DNA from: Xylanimonas oleitrophica
Lineage (GTDB): Bacteria; Actinomycetota; Actinomycetes; Actinomycetales; Cellulomonadaceae
Length of the DNA stretch: 64,000 nt
Direction of reading: 5' to 3'
Assembly: GCF_003244315.1 (NCBI RefSeq)
Contig: NZ_QKWH01000014.1
Location: forward strand, 38,007 to 102,006
Below the pieces are notes generated by a model. It was not told the DNA's origin, did not search any database, and saw nothing but the letters and a program-made list of their open reading frames with translations. Below are positions 18,851 to 28,272 of this stretch, one piece after another; position 1 is the first letter of the stretch; each line of letters begins with the position of its first letter. A program made the position numbers and the translations under genes.

Positions 18851-19840
18851 ATGACGACAACGACGCAGGAGACGATGAGGGCAGCGGTGTTCCGCCGGTT
18901 CGGCCCGCCCGACGTGCTCGAGGTCGTGGAGGTTCCACGGCCCGTGCCCGCGCGAGGAGAGGTGCTCGTCCGTGTCGAGGCGACGTCCGTCAACGGCGGT
19001 GAGCTCGCGCAACGTCAGGGCAGGCTCCGGCGGATCGCTCGCACGAGGTTCCCGTCGTTCCCGGGCATCGACTTCGCTGGTGAGATCGTCGCTCTCGGGG
19101 CCGGGATCACCGACGTGACCCTCGGGGACCGGGTCTGGGGCACGGTCGACGAGCGTGGGCCGGTCGGCTCAGCGGCGGAGTACCTGGTGGTGGAGAGCTG
19201 GCGCGTCGCCGGCACGCCACAGCACCTGACGTCGATCGAGGCCGTCACCCTGCTGGCCGGCGGCGCCACCGCTCTCGTCGGCCTCCGGGACAAGGTGCGG
19301 CTGCGAGCCGGGGAACGTCTGCTGGTCCGCGGTGCTGCCGGCGGTGTCGGCAGCATCGCCGTTCAGGTCGGGGTGATGCTCGGTGCGCGCGTGACGGCCC
19401 TGGCGCACCCGGCCAGTGCCGACTTCGTCCGCGCGCTGGGCGCCGACGAGGTCATCGACTACCGAGAGCCGATCGAGGACCTCGGCAGGTACGACGTGAT
19501 ATTCGACACCCGCGGCACGAGTCTCTGGCGGCTGCGCACGCGCCTCGCGCCGGGAGGCCGGATGGTCACCATCGCCTTCGACCTCGACCGCCCGTGGCGC
19601 AGTCTCGGCGCGATCGCCGTGTCGGGGCTCCTCGGACCTCGGCGCATCCGCTTCTTCCTCGGGCACCCCACCGGCGCGCTGTTCGAGGATCTGAGGAAGA
19701 TCGCGGAGGCGCGACACCTGCGCCCGGTCGTCGACAGCGTCTACCCCTTGGAGCAGATCGCCGAGGCGCACGGCGCCCTCGAGTCGGGTGGAGTGCACGG
19801 CAAGGTCGTGGTGAGCATCCGATCGAGCTCCGCGGCGTGA
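18851..19840 (+). CDS. Zinc-free MDR-type quinone oxidoreductase
   Basis: The 329-residue protein belongs to the medium-chain dehydrogenase/reductase superfamily, quinone oxidoreductase branch: a GroES-like domain starts MRAAVFRRFGPPDVLE, FPGIDFAGEIVALG is near residue 73, and the NADPH-binding AAGGVGSIAVQ is near 160. The zinc-ligand cysteines of alcohol dehydrogenases are absent, as expected for this branch. Such enzymes reduce quinones or enones with NADPH. The divergent TetR gene is its likely regulator. The first ATG (18851) follows GGAGGG at seven bases; a second ATG at codon 9 is possible. Confidence 0.9.
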   Translation: MTTTTQETMRAAVFRRFGPPDVLEVVEVPRPVPARGEVLVRVEATSVNGGELAQRQGRLRRIARTRFPSFPGIDFAGEIVALGAGITDVTLGDRVWGTVDERGPVGSAAEYLVVESWRVAGTPQHLTSIEAVTLLAGGATALVGLRDKVRLRAGERLLVRGAAGGVGSIAVQVGVMLGARVTALAHPASADFVRALGADEVIDYREPIEDLGRYDVIFDTRGTSLWRLRTRLAPGGRMVTIAFDLDRPWRSLGAIAVSGLLGPRRIRFFLGHPTGALFEDLRKIAEARHLRPVVDSVYPLEQIAEAHGALESGGVHGKVVVSIRSSSAA

Positions 19841-20056
19841 GAGTCATCTGACCCCGGTGCGTCTGGTCCCGCCTCGTGACCCTCCGGATGTGTCGGGGAC
19901 GCGCGTCTTGTCGCCCTCGTCGACGTCTGCCTCGCTCCGCGCGCCGGACGGGAGGCGATGTCGACCCGAGAGGCAGCCCCGAGGCATTGCGGCCGGGATA
20001 GCGGCGGTGGAGCCTGCCTCGTACGGTGACTCGGGTGGTCGTCCCGAGGAGGTTGC

Positions 20057-21148
20057 ATGAAGCAGCACGCTCTGGTCCCCGTGCCCGACGACGCGATCAC
20101 CGACCTGCACCGGCGCCTCGAGTGGTTCCGGCAGGTCGATCTGCCGGAGCTCGGGAGGTCCGGCGGCGTGGACGCCCGTCTGCTGGGCAAGGTGGTCCGC
20201 CACTGGCGTGAGGAGTACGACTGGCGGCGGCACGAGAGCCGGATCGCGTCGTGGGCCTGGATGGAGACGGAGCGCACCGAGGTGCCGGTCCGGGCGGTGG
20301 TCTCGCCCGCGGCGCACGCGGGGGCGCCCGTCGTGCTGCCCCTGCACGGCTGGCCGGACTCGGTGCTCCGGTTCGAGAGGGTCTTCCCACTGCTCACGGA
20401 CGTCACGGTGGTCGCGCCGGCGCTGCCCGGATTCCCGTTCGCCGCCCCGGTGCCAGGGGGCGGGGCGTCGTCCGTCGTGATGGCCGACGCGATCGCGGCA
20501 GCGATGGCCGAGCTCGGGTACGAGCGGTACGTGGTCTCAGCCGGCGACGTGGGGTGCGACGTCGCCGAGGCGATCGCAGGACGGCACGCCGGCGCCGTCC
20601 GGGCGCAGCATCTCACGGACCTCTCGCAGTACCACTTCCTCGCGGGACTGCCCGAGGATCTCGACGACGAGGAACGTGAGTACGTGCGACGCGGGCACGC
20701 GTGGCAGCACAGCGAGGGCGCCTACATGCACGAGCAGGCCACCAGGCCGCACACACTCGCAGCCTCCCTGGGCGACTCACCGGCGGGCCTCGCAGCATGG
20801 ATCCTGGAGAAGCTGGTCGACTGGACGGACTCGGACGGCGATCTGCTGCGGACGTTCACGTTCGACGAGGCGCTGACGTGGATCTCGTCCTACTGGTTCA
20901 CGGGTGCGGTCGGCACGTCGTTCGCGCCGTACGCCACGGCCGCCGCGAAGGACTGGCCGCGCATCGAGGTGCCGACCGTGATGACGGTCTTCCCGCGCGA
21001 CCTCGTCAACGCGCCGCGTCGGTTCGTCGAGCGGTTCTTCACGGTGAGCGACTGGGTCGAACCGCCCCGTGGCGGACACTTTGCCGCCTGGGAGGAGCCA
21101 GAGCGCTACGTCGACGGGCTCAGGCGTGCCGTCGCCCAGGCGACCTGA
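20057..21148 (+). CDS. Epoxide hydrolase, EHN-domain type
   Basis: This 363-residue alpha/beta-hydrolase has the N-terminal EHN extension of microsomal or juvenile-hormone-type epoxide hydrolases (LHRRLEWFRQVDLPE, then WREEYDWRRHE near 50-60), the oxyanion HGWPDS at 97-102, a nucleophile segment SAGDVGCD with aspartate D164, and the base histidine in GGHFAAWEEPE near residue 338. It hydrolyses epoxides to diols by a covalent ester. The usual nucleophile pentapeptide is GGDWG, so SAGDVGC is a mild variant. The ATG has a GAGGAGG site four bases upstream. The 216-nt gap before it (19841-20056) shows no gene. Confidence 0.88.
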   Translation: MKQHALVPVPDDAITDLHRRLEWFRQVDLPELGRSGGVDARLLGKVVRHWREEYDWRRHESRIASWAWMETERTEVPVRAVVSPAAHAGAPVVLPLHGWPDSVLRFERVFPLLTDVTVVAPALPGFPFAAPVPGGGASSVVMADAIAAAMAELGYERYVVSAGDVGCDVAEAIAGRHAGAVRAQHLTDLSQYHFLAGLPEDLDDEEREYVRRGHAWQHSEGAYMHEQATRPHTLAASLGDSPAGLAAWILEKLVDWTDSDGDLLRTFTFDEALTWISSYWFTGAVGTSFAPYATAAAKDWPRIEVPTVMTVFPRDLVNAPRRFVERFFTVSDWVEPPRGGHFAAWEEPERYVDGLRRAVAQAT

Positions 21149-21261
21149 GACCGGCGGGGACGCTCCTGGGGGCGGGTGTCGACGTGCTGCGCTCGCCCTG
21201 CTGACGGTGGCACGAGGCCGTGAGGCCGACGCCGTGCGGCCTGGCTCGTAGCATCTGCAGA

Positions 21262-21840
21262 GTGCAGCATCCTCTGGCCGCGCTCGTGGGTCCCGCGGGC
21301 TGCGGGAAGTCCACCCTGGGAGCGCTCCTCGCGTCCTCCCTCGGGGCGCCGTTCGTGGACCTGGACGAGGTCGGCGGGCGGTACTACGCGGAGGTGGGCT
21401 GGTCGCTCGACCGGCTCCGGCAGAGGGCCGTCGAGGTGGGGCGCACGGTGGCGGAGATCGAGTGGGAGCCGGCCCGCATCCATGCCGTCGAGCGCGCCTT
21501 CGAGGAGCACGGGGGCGCCGTGGTCGCGCTCGGCGCGGGGCACACCTCGTACGAGGCGCCTGCGCACGTGGGCCGGGTGCGGAGCGCGCTGCGTCGTCCG
21601 CCGCACGTGGTGCTCCCGCTGCCGTGGCCCGACGACCGCGACGAGTCGCTGCGGGTCCTGCGCGCACGGAGCGTCGTGACGGCGGGCACCGACCGTGTCT
21701 ACGACGGCAACGACCTGCTCGCCCGGTGGCTCGATGAGCCCGTGGTGCGGGAGGCCGCCACCGTTGTCGTGGGGACGGGCCGCGAGGCCCCGGCCGTCAC
21801 GGCCGAGCGCCTGCGGCGGGCGCTGCGCCAGGGACCGTGA
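21262..21840 (+). CDS. Shikimate-kinase-like P-loop kinase
   Basis: The 192-residue protein has an N-terminal Walker A GPAGCGKSTLGALLASSLG at about residues 9-27 and FVDLDEVGGRYY, which matches the shikimate kinase DxD region, followed by GGAVVALGAGH. It is probably a small-molecule kinase of the AAA/shikimate-kinase superfamily rather than AroK, because the shikimate-binding arginine-rich segment is not evident and no aro gene is nearby. I chose the GTG at 21262: a TAGCAT hexamer (21249-21254) lies seven bases upstream, compatible with a leaderless mRNA; an ATG at 21220 would add 14 unrelated residues. Confidence 0.75.
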   Translation: MQHPLAALVGPAGCGKSTLGALLASSLGAPFVDLDEVGGRYYAEVGWSLDRLRQRAVEVGRTVAEIEWEPARIHAVERAFEEHGGAVVALGAGHTSYEAPAHVGRVRSALRRPPHVVLPLPWPDDRDESLRVLRARSVVTAGTDRVYDGNDLLARWLDEPVVREAATVVVGTGREAPAVTAERLRRALRQGP

Positions 21841-21952
21841 ACGCACGGCGAGCGCTGGAAGGCCGTGCAGGCTGCTGCCGCCGGACGCCCGCCCGGCGGT
21901 GTGCGCAGGACGGCTACGGTGGGCGCTGACCCGTGGACGACAGGAGACCGCT

Positions 21953-22513
21953 GTGAGAGAGGCTCGCTACACCCCGGCTGGCGGACGGGTCGGCGCACGC
22001 ACCGTGGTCCTGCGGACCCCGCGGTCTCGCGTGACCACCTGGATCCCGGAGGACGTCGACGAGCTGCACCGTCTGCACTCGGACCCCGTGGTGATGAGCC
22101 ACATGACCAAGGGCGTGCAGGACCGGGAGCAGACCCGGGCACGGATCACCACATGGATCGCCGAGCACAGGGTCCGGGGGTGGTCCAGGTGGCGGGTGGA
22201 GGACGACTCCGGGACGTTCATGGGCAGGGCGGGCTTCGGGGAGGCCCACGGGACAGGGCACCGTGAGCTGGGGTACCTCCTGGCGCCGGCCCGCTGGGGC
22301 GCCGGCTACGCCAGCGAGCTGGTGGCGGCGCTGGTGCGCTGGCACTTCGAGCATCTCGACCCCGCTCGCGAGCGAGAGCTGCGCGCCTACGTGGTGCCCG
22401 GCAACGAGGCCAGCCGCCGTGTGCTGGAGAAGAACGGGTTCCGTCTCGTGGGTGCGTCCCCGCAGGCGCCCGACCAGCTCGTGTACGCCTGCGGGAGCGA
22501 CCCGGCGGTGTGA
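21953..22513 (+). CDS. GNAT-family N-acetyltransferase (RimJ/RimL type)
   Basis: The 186-residue protein has an RTPRSRVTTWIPEDVDELHRLHSD opening segment, the acetyl-CoA-binding ELGYLLAPARWGAGYASELVAAL near residues 103-125 and the C-terminal NEASRRVLEKNGFRLVG, all typical of RimJ/RimL-like acetyltransferases. The substrate is unknown. The GTG at 21953 has AGGAGA six bases upstream, which decides the start against longer open frames. No operon partner is evident. Confidence 0.87.
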   Translation: MREARYTPAGGRVGARTVVLRTPRSRVTTWIPEDVDELHRLHSDPVVMSHMTKGVQDREQTRARITTWIAEHRVRGWSRWRVEDDSGTFMGRAGFGEAHGTGHRELGYLLAPARWGAGYASELVAALVRWHFEHLDPARERELRAYVVPGNEASRRVLEKNGFRLVGASPQAPDQLVYACGSDPAV

Positions 22514-22672
22514 CGAGGAGCAGCCGGCGCCAAACGTCCGTCCTCGGCGCGCCAGGCGACCGCTCCCGCCTCGGGCTCCGGTGCTGCACTGGCCCAGTCG
22601 TCGTCGGGCTGCCGGGAGGGGCACGTCCGCGCACGACCCGACGCGCCGCGGGAGCGGCAGAAGGGGCGGACC

Positions 22673-23104
22673 ATGAGGCTCGCGTTCTACGGCCGGACCG
22701 GGCCGCACCCGTCTCCTGAGGGGGTGGCCCGTGCACTCGCCGAGCAGGTCGAGGTGGCGGGTGCGATCGCCCGGGGCGGGGGCCACGAGATCGTCGTCGA
22801 GTTCTTCGACGTCGGGGTGGCGCGCGGAGCGCCGCTCGCACGCCGGCCCCGCGCTGCTGCGATGTTCCTCGAGCTGGCAGACCGTGCGGGGCGCCGCTTC
22901 GACGGCATCGTGGTCGGCCAGGCGCCGGACGCGGTGTCGGGCGAGCGGTGCCGAGGGGTGGTCGGCCCGCTCCTGGACCACCACGGTGTGGTGGTCCTCG
23001 CTCCGGAGCCGCAGCTCGGAGACGGGCCCGCCGAGCCGGGCCCGCTGAGGGAGCCCCGGCGCCGGGACGGCCTCCGGCGCCGTCTGCGGCGCCCGGCCGC
23101 CTAG
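22673..23104 (+). CDS. Resolvase-type (serine recombinase) N-terminal domain remnant
   Basis: The 143-residue protein begins MRLAFYGRTG, close to the actinobacterial serine-recombinase opening (R-V-A-F-Y-G-R-T-S-T), then has EIVVEFFDVGVARG, RRPRAAAMFLELADRAGRRF and DGIVVGQ, which match the resolvase catalytic domain fold in order. The catalytic serine after YGRT is glycine here, the segment ends at about residue 110 with GVVVLAPE, and the long recombinase and zinc-ribbon domains are absent; the C-terminus is an arginine-rich tail. It is thus a catalytically dead, truncated relative or a domesticated protein. A GGGGCGG sequence precedes the ATG. Annotation as an active recombinase would be wrong. 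Confidence 0.65.
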   Translation: MRLAFYGRTGPHPSPEGVARALAEQVEVAGAIARGGGHEIVVEFFDVGVARGAPLARRPRAAAMFLELADRAGRRFDGIVVGQAPDAVSGERCRGVVGPLLDHHGVVVLAPEPQLGDGPAEPGPLREPRRRDGLRRRLRRPAA

Positions 23105-23139
23105 GGCGGCCGCACCGCCCGCCGGCGCCCCGGTGGCAC

Positions 23140-23838
23140 CTACCGGGGGCGTCGTGCCTCGCGCACCACGTCACGCGCCGTGACGGTCAGCGGCGCGCCC
23201 GTGCGCACGGAGCGGGCGGCGAGCTCGTCGTATGCGGCGTCGACGCCGATGCCGAGCTGGTGGGCGAGCACGCCCTGCGCCTGCTCGATGACGGCGCGGC
23301 CGCTGCGGGCGCGGGCCACCCGCCGGTCGACGTCCTGCACGAGCAGACGGTCCGGCTGGGCGACGGTGAGCGCGAGCATGTCGGCGAACGCGCGGGACGT
23401 GCGCGCCTGCGTCTCGTCCAGCGGCTCGGTGCCCTGGCGGAACATCGTCAGGGCACCGATCACGCCGCCGTGCCAGGCCAGCGGGTGCGCGTGCACCGTG
23501 CGGAACCCGGCGTCGACGAGCAACGGTCCCACCACGGGCCAGCGCTCGACGATCAGGCCGGCACCGCTCGCCTCGACGGCACCGCCGGTGGCGACGGCGT
23601 CCCGGCAGGGCCCCTCGACGGTCAGGGCCTGGTAGAGGTCGAGGTCCGGGGCGGCGTGGGAGGTCGCGCCCACGAGCTCGAGCCTGCCGCCGGCGCGCGC
23701 CAGCAGGACGGCCGCGTCGCACGCGGCGAAGCGCATGGCGTCGGCGGTGAGCCGCTCGACGACGTCGGTGATGTCGTGCTCGTGCAGGAGGGCCTTCGTC
23801 GCGGCGGCGAGTGAGTCCAGCGGGGTCCGCGGCGTCAT
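23140..23838 (-). CDS. GAF-ANTAR domain antiterminator/regulator
   Basis: The 232-residue protein has an N-terminal GAF-like sensor domain (about 1-160) and a C-terminal ANTAR domain with AVIEQAQGVLAHQLGIGVDAAYDEL (about 175-200), the three-helix RNA-binding fold that acts in antitermination at tandem hexaloop hairpins. The ligand of the GAF domain is unknown. It overlaps the upstream GAF-ANTAR gene by ATGA, so the two are made together. Start ATG 23838 is fixed by that overlap. Confidence 0.88.
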   Translation of the reverse strand: MTPRTPLDSLAAATKALLHEHDITDVVERLTADAMRFAACDAAVLLARAGGRLELVGATSHAAPDLDLYQALTVEGPCRDAVATGGAVEASGAGLIVERWPVVGPLLVDAGFRTVHAHPLAWHGGVIGALTMFRQGTEPLDETQARTSRAFADMLALTVAQPDRLLVQDVDRRVARARSGRAVIEQAQGVLAHQLGIGVDAAYDELAARSVRTGAPLTVTARDVVREARRPR

Positions 23839-24545
23839 GGCTCTTCGGTTCTCTCGATCTGCACGGCGTTCGTGTCGTCGTAGGTGAAGGCGAGCCGGCG
23901 AGCGAGGACCTCGCGCGCGATCGTCTCGAGCGTCGTGGAGTGGGCGAAGGCGTGCGCCCGCAGCACGGCCAGCGCGTCGCTGGGACCGATACCGAGCTGG
24001 GCGATGACCATGCCGGTCGCCTGGTGGATGCGGGACCGCGTGGACCAGTCGAACGAGTCGACCTGGCCCAGGAGCGCCATGCCTACCGCGTCGGCCAGGA
24101 ACTGGGCGTCCTCGGGGTCGCGCGCGAGCCGGCCCGCCTCGACGTAGAGGCTCAGCACGCCGACGACGCGCCCGGAGACCCGCATGGGCACCGCGTACGC
24201 GGTGGCCGGCCCACGGATCGACGCCACGAGCTGGGAGAAGAGCGGGAACGCGTCGTCGACCGGGTGCGCGCCGTCGATGGGCGTCACGACGATGCGGTCC
24301 TCGACCAGCGCCAGGTGCCCAGGCCCCTCGCCGAGCATGTCCTCGAGGTCGCCGATGTGGGCGGAGACGCCGTCGGACGTGCTCACGGTGAGGCGTTCCT
24401 CGGGCGAGGCGGAGAGCGTCACCGCCCCGCTCTGCGCCCCCAGGATCTCCACGCAGGCGCGGCACAGCCGCGAGGGCATGGCCAGGTCGGCGTCGATGCC
24501 GGCCAGGGTGCGTGCGAGCAGCCCCAGCAGCTCCGACGCTTCCAC
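23835..24545 (-). CDS. GAF-ANTAR domain antiterminator/regulator
   Basis: The 236-residue protein has a GAF domain (about 15-155) with YAVPMRVSGRVVGVLSLY and an ANTAR domain starting STRSRIHQATGMVIAQLGIGPSDALAVLRAHAF near residue 165. As in others of its kind, the ANTAR alanine and methionine/valine positions for RNA binding are present. It is the middle of three consecutive GAF-ANTAR genes and is coupled to the downstream one. There is no signal peptide or membrane segment. The signal sensed and target RNAs are unknown. Confidence 0.9.
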   Translation of the reverse strand: MEASELLGLLARTLAGIDADLAMPSRLCRACVEILGAQSGAVTLSASPEERLTVSTSDGVSAHIGDLEDMLGEGPGHLALVEDRIVVTPIDGAHPVDDAFPLFSQLVASIRGPATAYAVPMRVSGRVVGVLSLYVEAGRLARDPEDAQFLADAVGMALLGQVDSFDWSTRSRIHQATGMVIAQLGIGPSDALAVLRAHAFAHSTTLETIAREVLARRLAFTYDDTNAVQIERTEEP

Positions 24546-24633
24546 TCGTGCTCCGTCCTGTCCTGTCGTTCCCCGGAGGATTCTCTCACCAGGTCCGCCG
24601 TGCCCGTGCCCGGGTCCCGCGGCGGAGGGCGTG

Positions 24634-25305
24634 TCAGGGACCGAGGCCGTCCACGATGTCGCCGTGGCCGCCGGTCACCAGCGCGCGCACGATGGTCTCG
24701 GCGACGACCCGCTCGCCCACGCCCTCGCGCCGCGCGGCCGCGCGGATCACCTGCCGGGCCTCGTCGAGCGTGCAGGCGTTCGCCTCCATGACAGCCCCGA
24801 GGGCCTGCTCGACCACCGCCGAGTCCGACAACCGGCGGTAGAGCCCCGCCGCGGCGTCCTCGACGTCGGCGAACTGCAGCTGCAGACCGATGCCCGTGGC
24901 GATGAGGCCCGCGTACGCGTGCGCCGTCTCGACCAGGCCCTCGGACCACGGGTCGGTGCTGCGCGAGTACAGGTTCAGCCCCAGCTGGAACCCGGGAGCG
25001 ATCTCGGCCGGCACTGCCAGCCCCTTGGCGAAGCCCTCGTTCAGAGCCTGCTCGCGCCAGGCGTCCCAGCGGCGCTCGCCGGGCACCGACGGCACCACGA
25101 GCACCGAGCGGTGGCTCATCGCGTCGATGCAGGGGCCGGCGCCTGCCCTGACCTCGGCCTGGTCGCACCGCGCGGACGCGGGGGTGCTGCTACCGGCGCG
25201 CAGGGAGAGACCGTGCTCCCGGACGGTGAGGGAGGCCTCGACGTCGGGGCCCAGCGCGCGGGCGGCGCGCGCCGCGTAGTCGTGGAGGTAGCGGGAGAGC
25301 GCCAC
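24634..25305 (-). CDS. GAF-ANTAR domain regulator
   Basis: This is the first of three tandem GAF-ANTAR genes. From a GTG at 25305 it would encode 223 residues: VALSRYLHDYAARAARALG, a GAF domain with GPCIDAMSHRSVLVVPSV and GFQLGLNLYS, then ANTAR helices around SAVVEQALGAVMEANACTLDEARQVI. The ANTAR domain is somewhat divergent (cysteine and asparagine near the turn). A GTG/ATG pair at 25410/25407 would add about 35 low-complexity residues; its only Shine-Dalgarno-like sequence is part of the katA-side hairpin, so I prefer 25305, but the start is uncertain. Confidence 0.8.
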   Translation of the reverse strand: MALSRYLHDYAARAARALGPDVEASLTVREHGLSLRAGSSTPASARCDQAEVRAGAGPCIDAMSHRSVLVVPSVPGERRWDAWREQALNEGFAKGLAVPAEIAPGFQLGLNLYSRSTDPWSEGLVETAHAYAGLIATGIGLQLQFADVEDAAAGLYRRLSDSAVVEQALGAVMEANACTLDEARQVIRAAARREGVGERVVAETIVRALVTGGHGDIVDGLGP

Positions 25306-25417
25306 AGGTCGAGTCCCGTCCGGCGGTCCGCCGCCTTTGCCATCCACCGCGCCGGAGGTCCCGGCGCGGCTCGCGGACCAGGGCCGACGCTCGCCGGCCC
25401 GGGGCATCACGTTACGC

Positions 25418-25497
25418 GACGGCCTCCGTCCCGGGTGGGAGGGAGGCCGTCATCGTGCTGCGGCGCGTGCCGCGGGTGCGGACCCCGCGGCACGCGC
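25418..25497 (-). terminator. Two tandem hairpins after katA
   Basis: The first hairpin has 14-bp perfect arms at 25463-25476 (GCGCGTGCCGCGGG) and 25484-25497, starting five bases past the katA stop. The second has 10-bp arms GACGGCCTCC (25418-25427) and GGAGGCCGTC (25442-25451). Together they probably end the katA transcript before the GAF-ANTAR genes on the same strand. Confidence 0.75.
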
Positions 25498-25501
25498 AGG
25501 G

Positions 25502-27166
25502 TCAGCGTTCCACGACGACGTGCTCGTTCGGCACGACGTGCGTCATCTTCAGGCCCGTGACATCGCGCGGGCCGTTCTTGCCGAGGTTGGCCAGGCGGTC
25601 CAGCTCCTCCTCGTTCAGCGTCTGGCTCTGCAGCGGCTCCAGGTGGCGCACGTCGTCGACGGAGATGCCGAGGCCCTCGCCGACCCGCAGGCCCAGCTCG
25701 TCGTCCACCATCAGGAAGTGCCACACCATGCGCTCCTGCACGGGTCGGGCCGCCTCGCTGATGAGCGTGACGAAGTTGTGGACCAGGTCGTCCTTCTCCC
25801 ACTGCTCCATGAGCTGGTAGCGCTGCCCGGCCTGCTCGTAGTCGTTGGTGCGGGGGATGCGCTGGCGGGTCAGGCGGCCGCTGATGACCGGCCCCTGCTC
25901 GTCGTGGGTCGGGTACTCGGCCTCACGCAGACCGCCCGTGATCGACGGCTCGTAGTTGACGTGCGGGTTCTGGCCCTCGCCCAGGTCCACGCCGTAGGAC
26001 ATCTGCCCGCCGCGCTGGTTGGTCGCCACCCGCGCGTTCTTGGCGCTGTTCACCGGGAGCTGGAGGTAGTTGGGGCCCACCCGGTAGCGCTGGGTGTCGG
26101 AGTAGGAGAACGTGCGGCCCACGAGCATCTTGTCGTCGGAGAAGTCGAGGCCGTCGACCAGCACGCCGGTGCCGAACGAGATCTGCTCGTTCTCGTTGTG
26201 GTGGTCGCTCACGTTCCGGTCGAGCGTCATGGTGCCCACGAGCTTCGGCTCGAACTCGTTCTCCGGCCACACCTTGGTGTCGTCCAGCGGGTCGAAGTCG
26301 AGCTCGGGGTGCTCCTCGTCGCTCATCATCTGCACGTACAGGTCCCACTGGGGGTACTCGCCGCGCTCGATGGCCTCGTACAGGTCCTTGGAGGCGTGGC
26401 CGAGGTCGGTCGCCTGGATGTTGGCGGCGTCCTTCTCGGTCAGGCTGGCCACGCCCTGGCGGGGCAGCCAGTGGTACTTGACCAGCACCGTCTCGCCCTC
26501 GGCGTTGACCCACTTGTAGGTGTTGACGCCGAACCCCTGCATGGTGCGATAGCTGGCGGGGATGCCGCGCGGGCTGAACAGGTTGACCAGCATGTGCATC
26601 GACTCGGGCGTCTGCGACATGAAGTCGAAGATGCGGGCCGGCTCCTGGCGGAACGTGACGGGGTCCGGCTTGAGCGCGTGGATCACGTCCGGGAACTTGA
26701 TGGCGTCGCGGATGAAGAACACCGCGAGGTTGTTGCCCACCAGGTCCCAGTTGCCGTCCTCGGTGTAGAACTTCACGGCGAACCCGCGCGGGTCGCGCGC
26801 CGCCTCCGAGGAGTCCCGGCCGCCGATGACGGTCGAGAACCGGATCGCCAGGTCCGTCTTCTTGCCGGGCTCGGCGAACAGCTTGGCCCGCGTGTAGCGG
26901 GAGATCGGCTCGTCGCCCCACTTCCCGGTGGCCTCGAAGTGCCCGTAGGCGACGAAGCCGCGCGCGTGCACGACGCGCTCCGGGATGCGCTCGCGGTCGA
27001 AGTGGCTGATCTTCTCCAGGAACTGGTAGTTCTCGAGCGTCGCCGGGCCGCGGGCGCCCACCGTCCGCTGGTTCTGGTTGTCGTAGACCGGATGCCCCTG
27101 CCGATTCGTCAGGATCGGACGGTCCTCCTCGCTCGGAGCAGGTCCCTGGGATGCGACGTCGGTCAT
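25502..27166 (-). CDS. katA: Catalase, heme-dependent monofunctional (clade 3-like)
   Basis: Catalase converts hydrogen peroxide to water and oxygen. The 554-residue protein has the catalytic histidine in ERVVHARG (H67), the distal asparagine in [11 protein letters not shown] (about 145), the active-site signature [16 protein letters not shown] and the proximal heme tyrosine in [17 protein letters not shown]. Length is slightly above small-subunit catalases because of an added C-terminal segment. The monocistronic gene ends at a strong hairpin. No OxyR or FurA gene is adjacent, so control cannot be read from context. The ATG has an AGAGGGG-like site upstream. Confidence 0.96.
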   Translation of the reverse strand: MTDVASQGPAPSEEDRPILTNRQGHPVYDNQNQRTVGARGPATLENYQFLEKISHFDRERIPERVVHARGFVAYGHFEATGKWGDEPISRYTRAKLFAEPGKKTDLAIRFSTVIGGRDSSEAARDPRGFAVKFYTEDGNWDLVGNNLAVFFIRDAIKFPDVIHALKPDPVTFRQEPARIFDFMSQTPESMHMLVNLFSPRGIPASYRTMQGFGVNTYKWVNAEGETVLVKYHWLPRQGVASLTEKDAANIQATDLGHASKDLYEAIERGEYPQWDLYVQMMSDEEHPELDFDPLDDTKVWPENEFEPKLVGTMTLDRNVSDHHNENEQISFGTGVLVDGLDFSDDKMLVGRTFSYSDTQRYRVGPNYLQLPVNSAKNARVATNQRGGQMSYGVDLGEGQNPHVNYEPSITGGLREAEYPTHDEQGPVISGRLTRQRIPRTNDYEQAGQRYQLMEQWEKDDLVHNFVTLISEAARPVQERMVWHFLMVDDELGLRVGEGLGISVDDVRHLEPLQSQTLNEEELDRLANLGKNGPRDVTGLKMTHVVPNEHVVVER

Positions 27167-27263
27167 CGAACGGCCCCTCTCGTGACGTGGCTGCTGCGGT
27201 CCTTCGAGCCTACGAGCGGCGGGCGGGACAGGCGCGGTGGGACCCGTGCGGGCGGCGGCCTGG

Positions 27264-28217
27264 TTATCCTTCGGCCCCTGCGACGGCGTCGGCGAACTCG
27301 TCCTCGACGAGCGCCGCGTTCACGGCCCCGCCGGCCAGGGCGCCGGCCGACAGGGCCGTGGCCACGTTCGCGGCGGGGTCCACCAGGTTGCCCGCCACCC
27401 AGACACGGTCGTCGCTGGTGCGCCCGGCCGGGTCCACGCTCAGGAACGAGCCGTCGGGCGTCGAGGTCCGGTCGAGGTCGAGGCCCGCGAGCAGGTCGTC
27501 GTGGGTGCGTGGCGCACCGGCGGTGAAGAGGGCGTCGACCTCGACGCGGCCACCGCCGGCCGTGCGCATGACGAGCCCGCCCCCGCCGGCGGTGGGCTCA
27601 GCGGCCTCGGTGACCTCGGTGACCGGCGCCGGCTCGATCCTGATGCCGCGGGCCCGCAGCCTGCGCTCGGTCGGCCCGTCGAGGTCCCCCAGCCCCGCGC
27701 TGAGGACGACGACATCCTCGCTCCACTGCCGTACGAGCTCGACCTGGTGCAGGCCCTGCGGGGAGGTCGTCAGGACGCCGAGGCGCTGCCCGCGCACCTC
27801 CCAGCCGTGGCAGTACGGGCAGTGCAGGACGGTGTCGCCCCAGCGCTCGGCCAAACCCGGGACGTCGGGCAGGTCGTCGGTGATCCCCGTGGCGACGACG
27901 GCGGCCCGCGCCGCGACGCGCCCGCCGTCCGCGAGCAGCGCGCGCACGCCGCGCCCTGTCCGCTCCAGCCGGTCCACGCGCCCCTCGCGCACCTCGACCC
28001 CGTACGCCGCCACCTCCTGCCGGCCGCGCCGCACCAGCTCGGCCGGGGAGATCCCGTCGTGCCCCAGCACCCCGTGCATGTGGGCGGCGAACCTGTTGCG
28101 CGGACGGCCCTCGTCCACCACGAGCGTGCGCCGCCGCGCCCGTCCCAGCATCAGGGCGGCACTGAGGCCGGCCACCCCGCCCCCGACGACGACGACGTCC
28201 CACCCGCTGTTCTCCAT
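27264..28217 (-). CDS. Thioredoxin-reductase-like FAD/NAD(P)-binding oxidoreductase
   Basis: This 317-residue flavoprotein has the N-terminal FAD motif [22 protein letters not shown] (residues 8-29), a redox CPYC pair at C133 and C136 (HCPYCHGWE), and the second FAD-binding region with [11 protein letters not shown] near the C-terminus. It belongs to the thioredoxin-reductase-like family without a clear NADPH-binding GxGxxA motif (GVLTTSPQG stands there), a group close to the disulfide oxidases of dithiol natural products such as HlmI/GliT. Function is therefore only class-level: disulfide/dithiol redox. It is 55 bases downstream of the sugar operon but not overlapping. Confidence 0.82.
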   Translation of the reverse strand: MENSGWDVVVVGGGVAGLSAALMLGRARRRTLVVDEGRPRNRFAAHMHGVLGHDGISPAELVRRGRQEVAAYGVEVREGRVDRLERTGRGVRALLADGGRVAARAAVVATGITDDLPDVPGLAERWGDTVLHCPYCHGWEVRGQRLGVLTTSPQGLHQVELVRQWSEDVVVLSAGLGDLDGPTERRLRARGIRIEPAPVTEVTEAAEPTAGGGGLVMRTAGGGRVEVDALFTAGAPRTHDDLLAGLDLDRTSTPDGSFLSVDPAGRTSDDRVWVAGNLVDPAANVATALSAGALAGGAVNAALVEDEFADAVAGAEG

Positions 28218-28272
28218 GCGCCCAGGCTCGCGGCAGCCGGGGCCGTACGCCACGCGGCCGCGTGCCCAGCGC

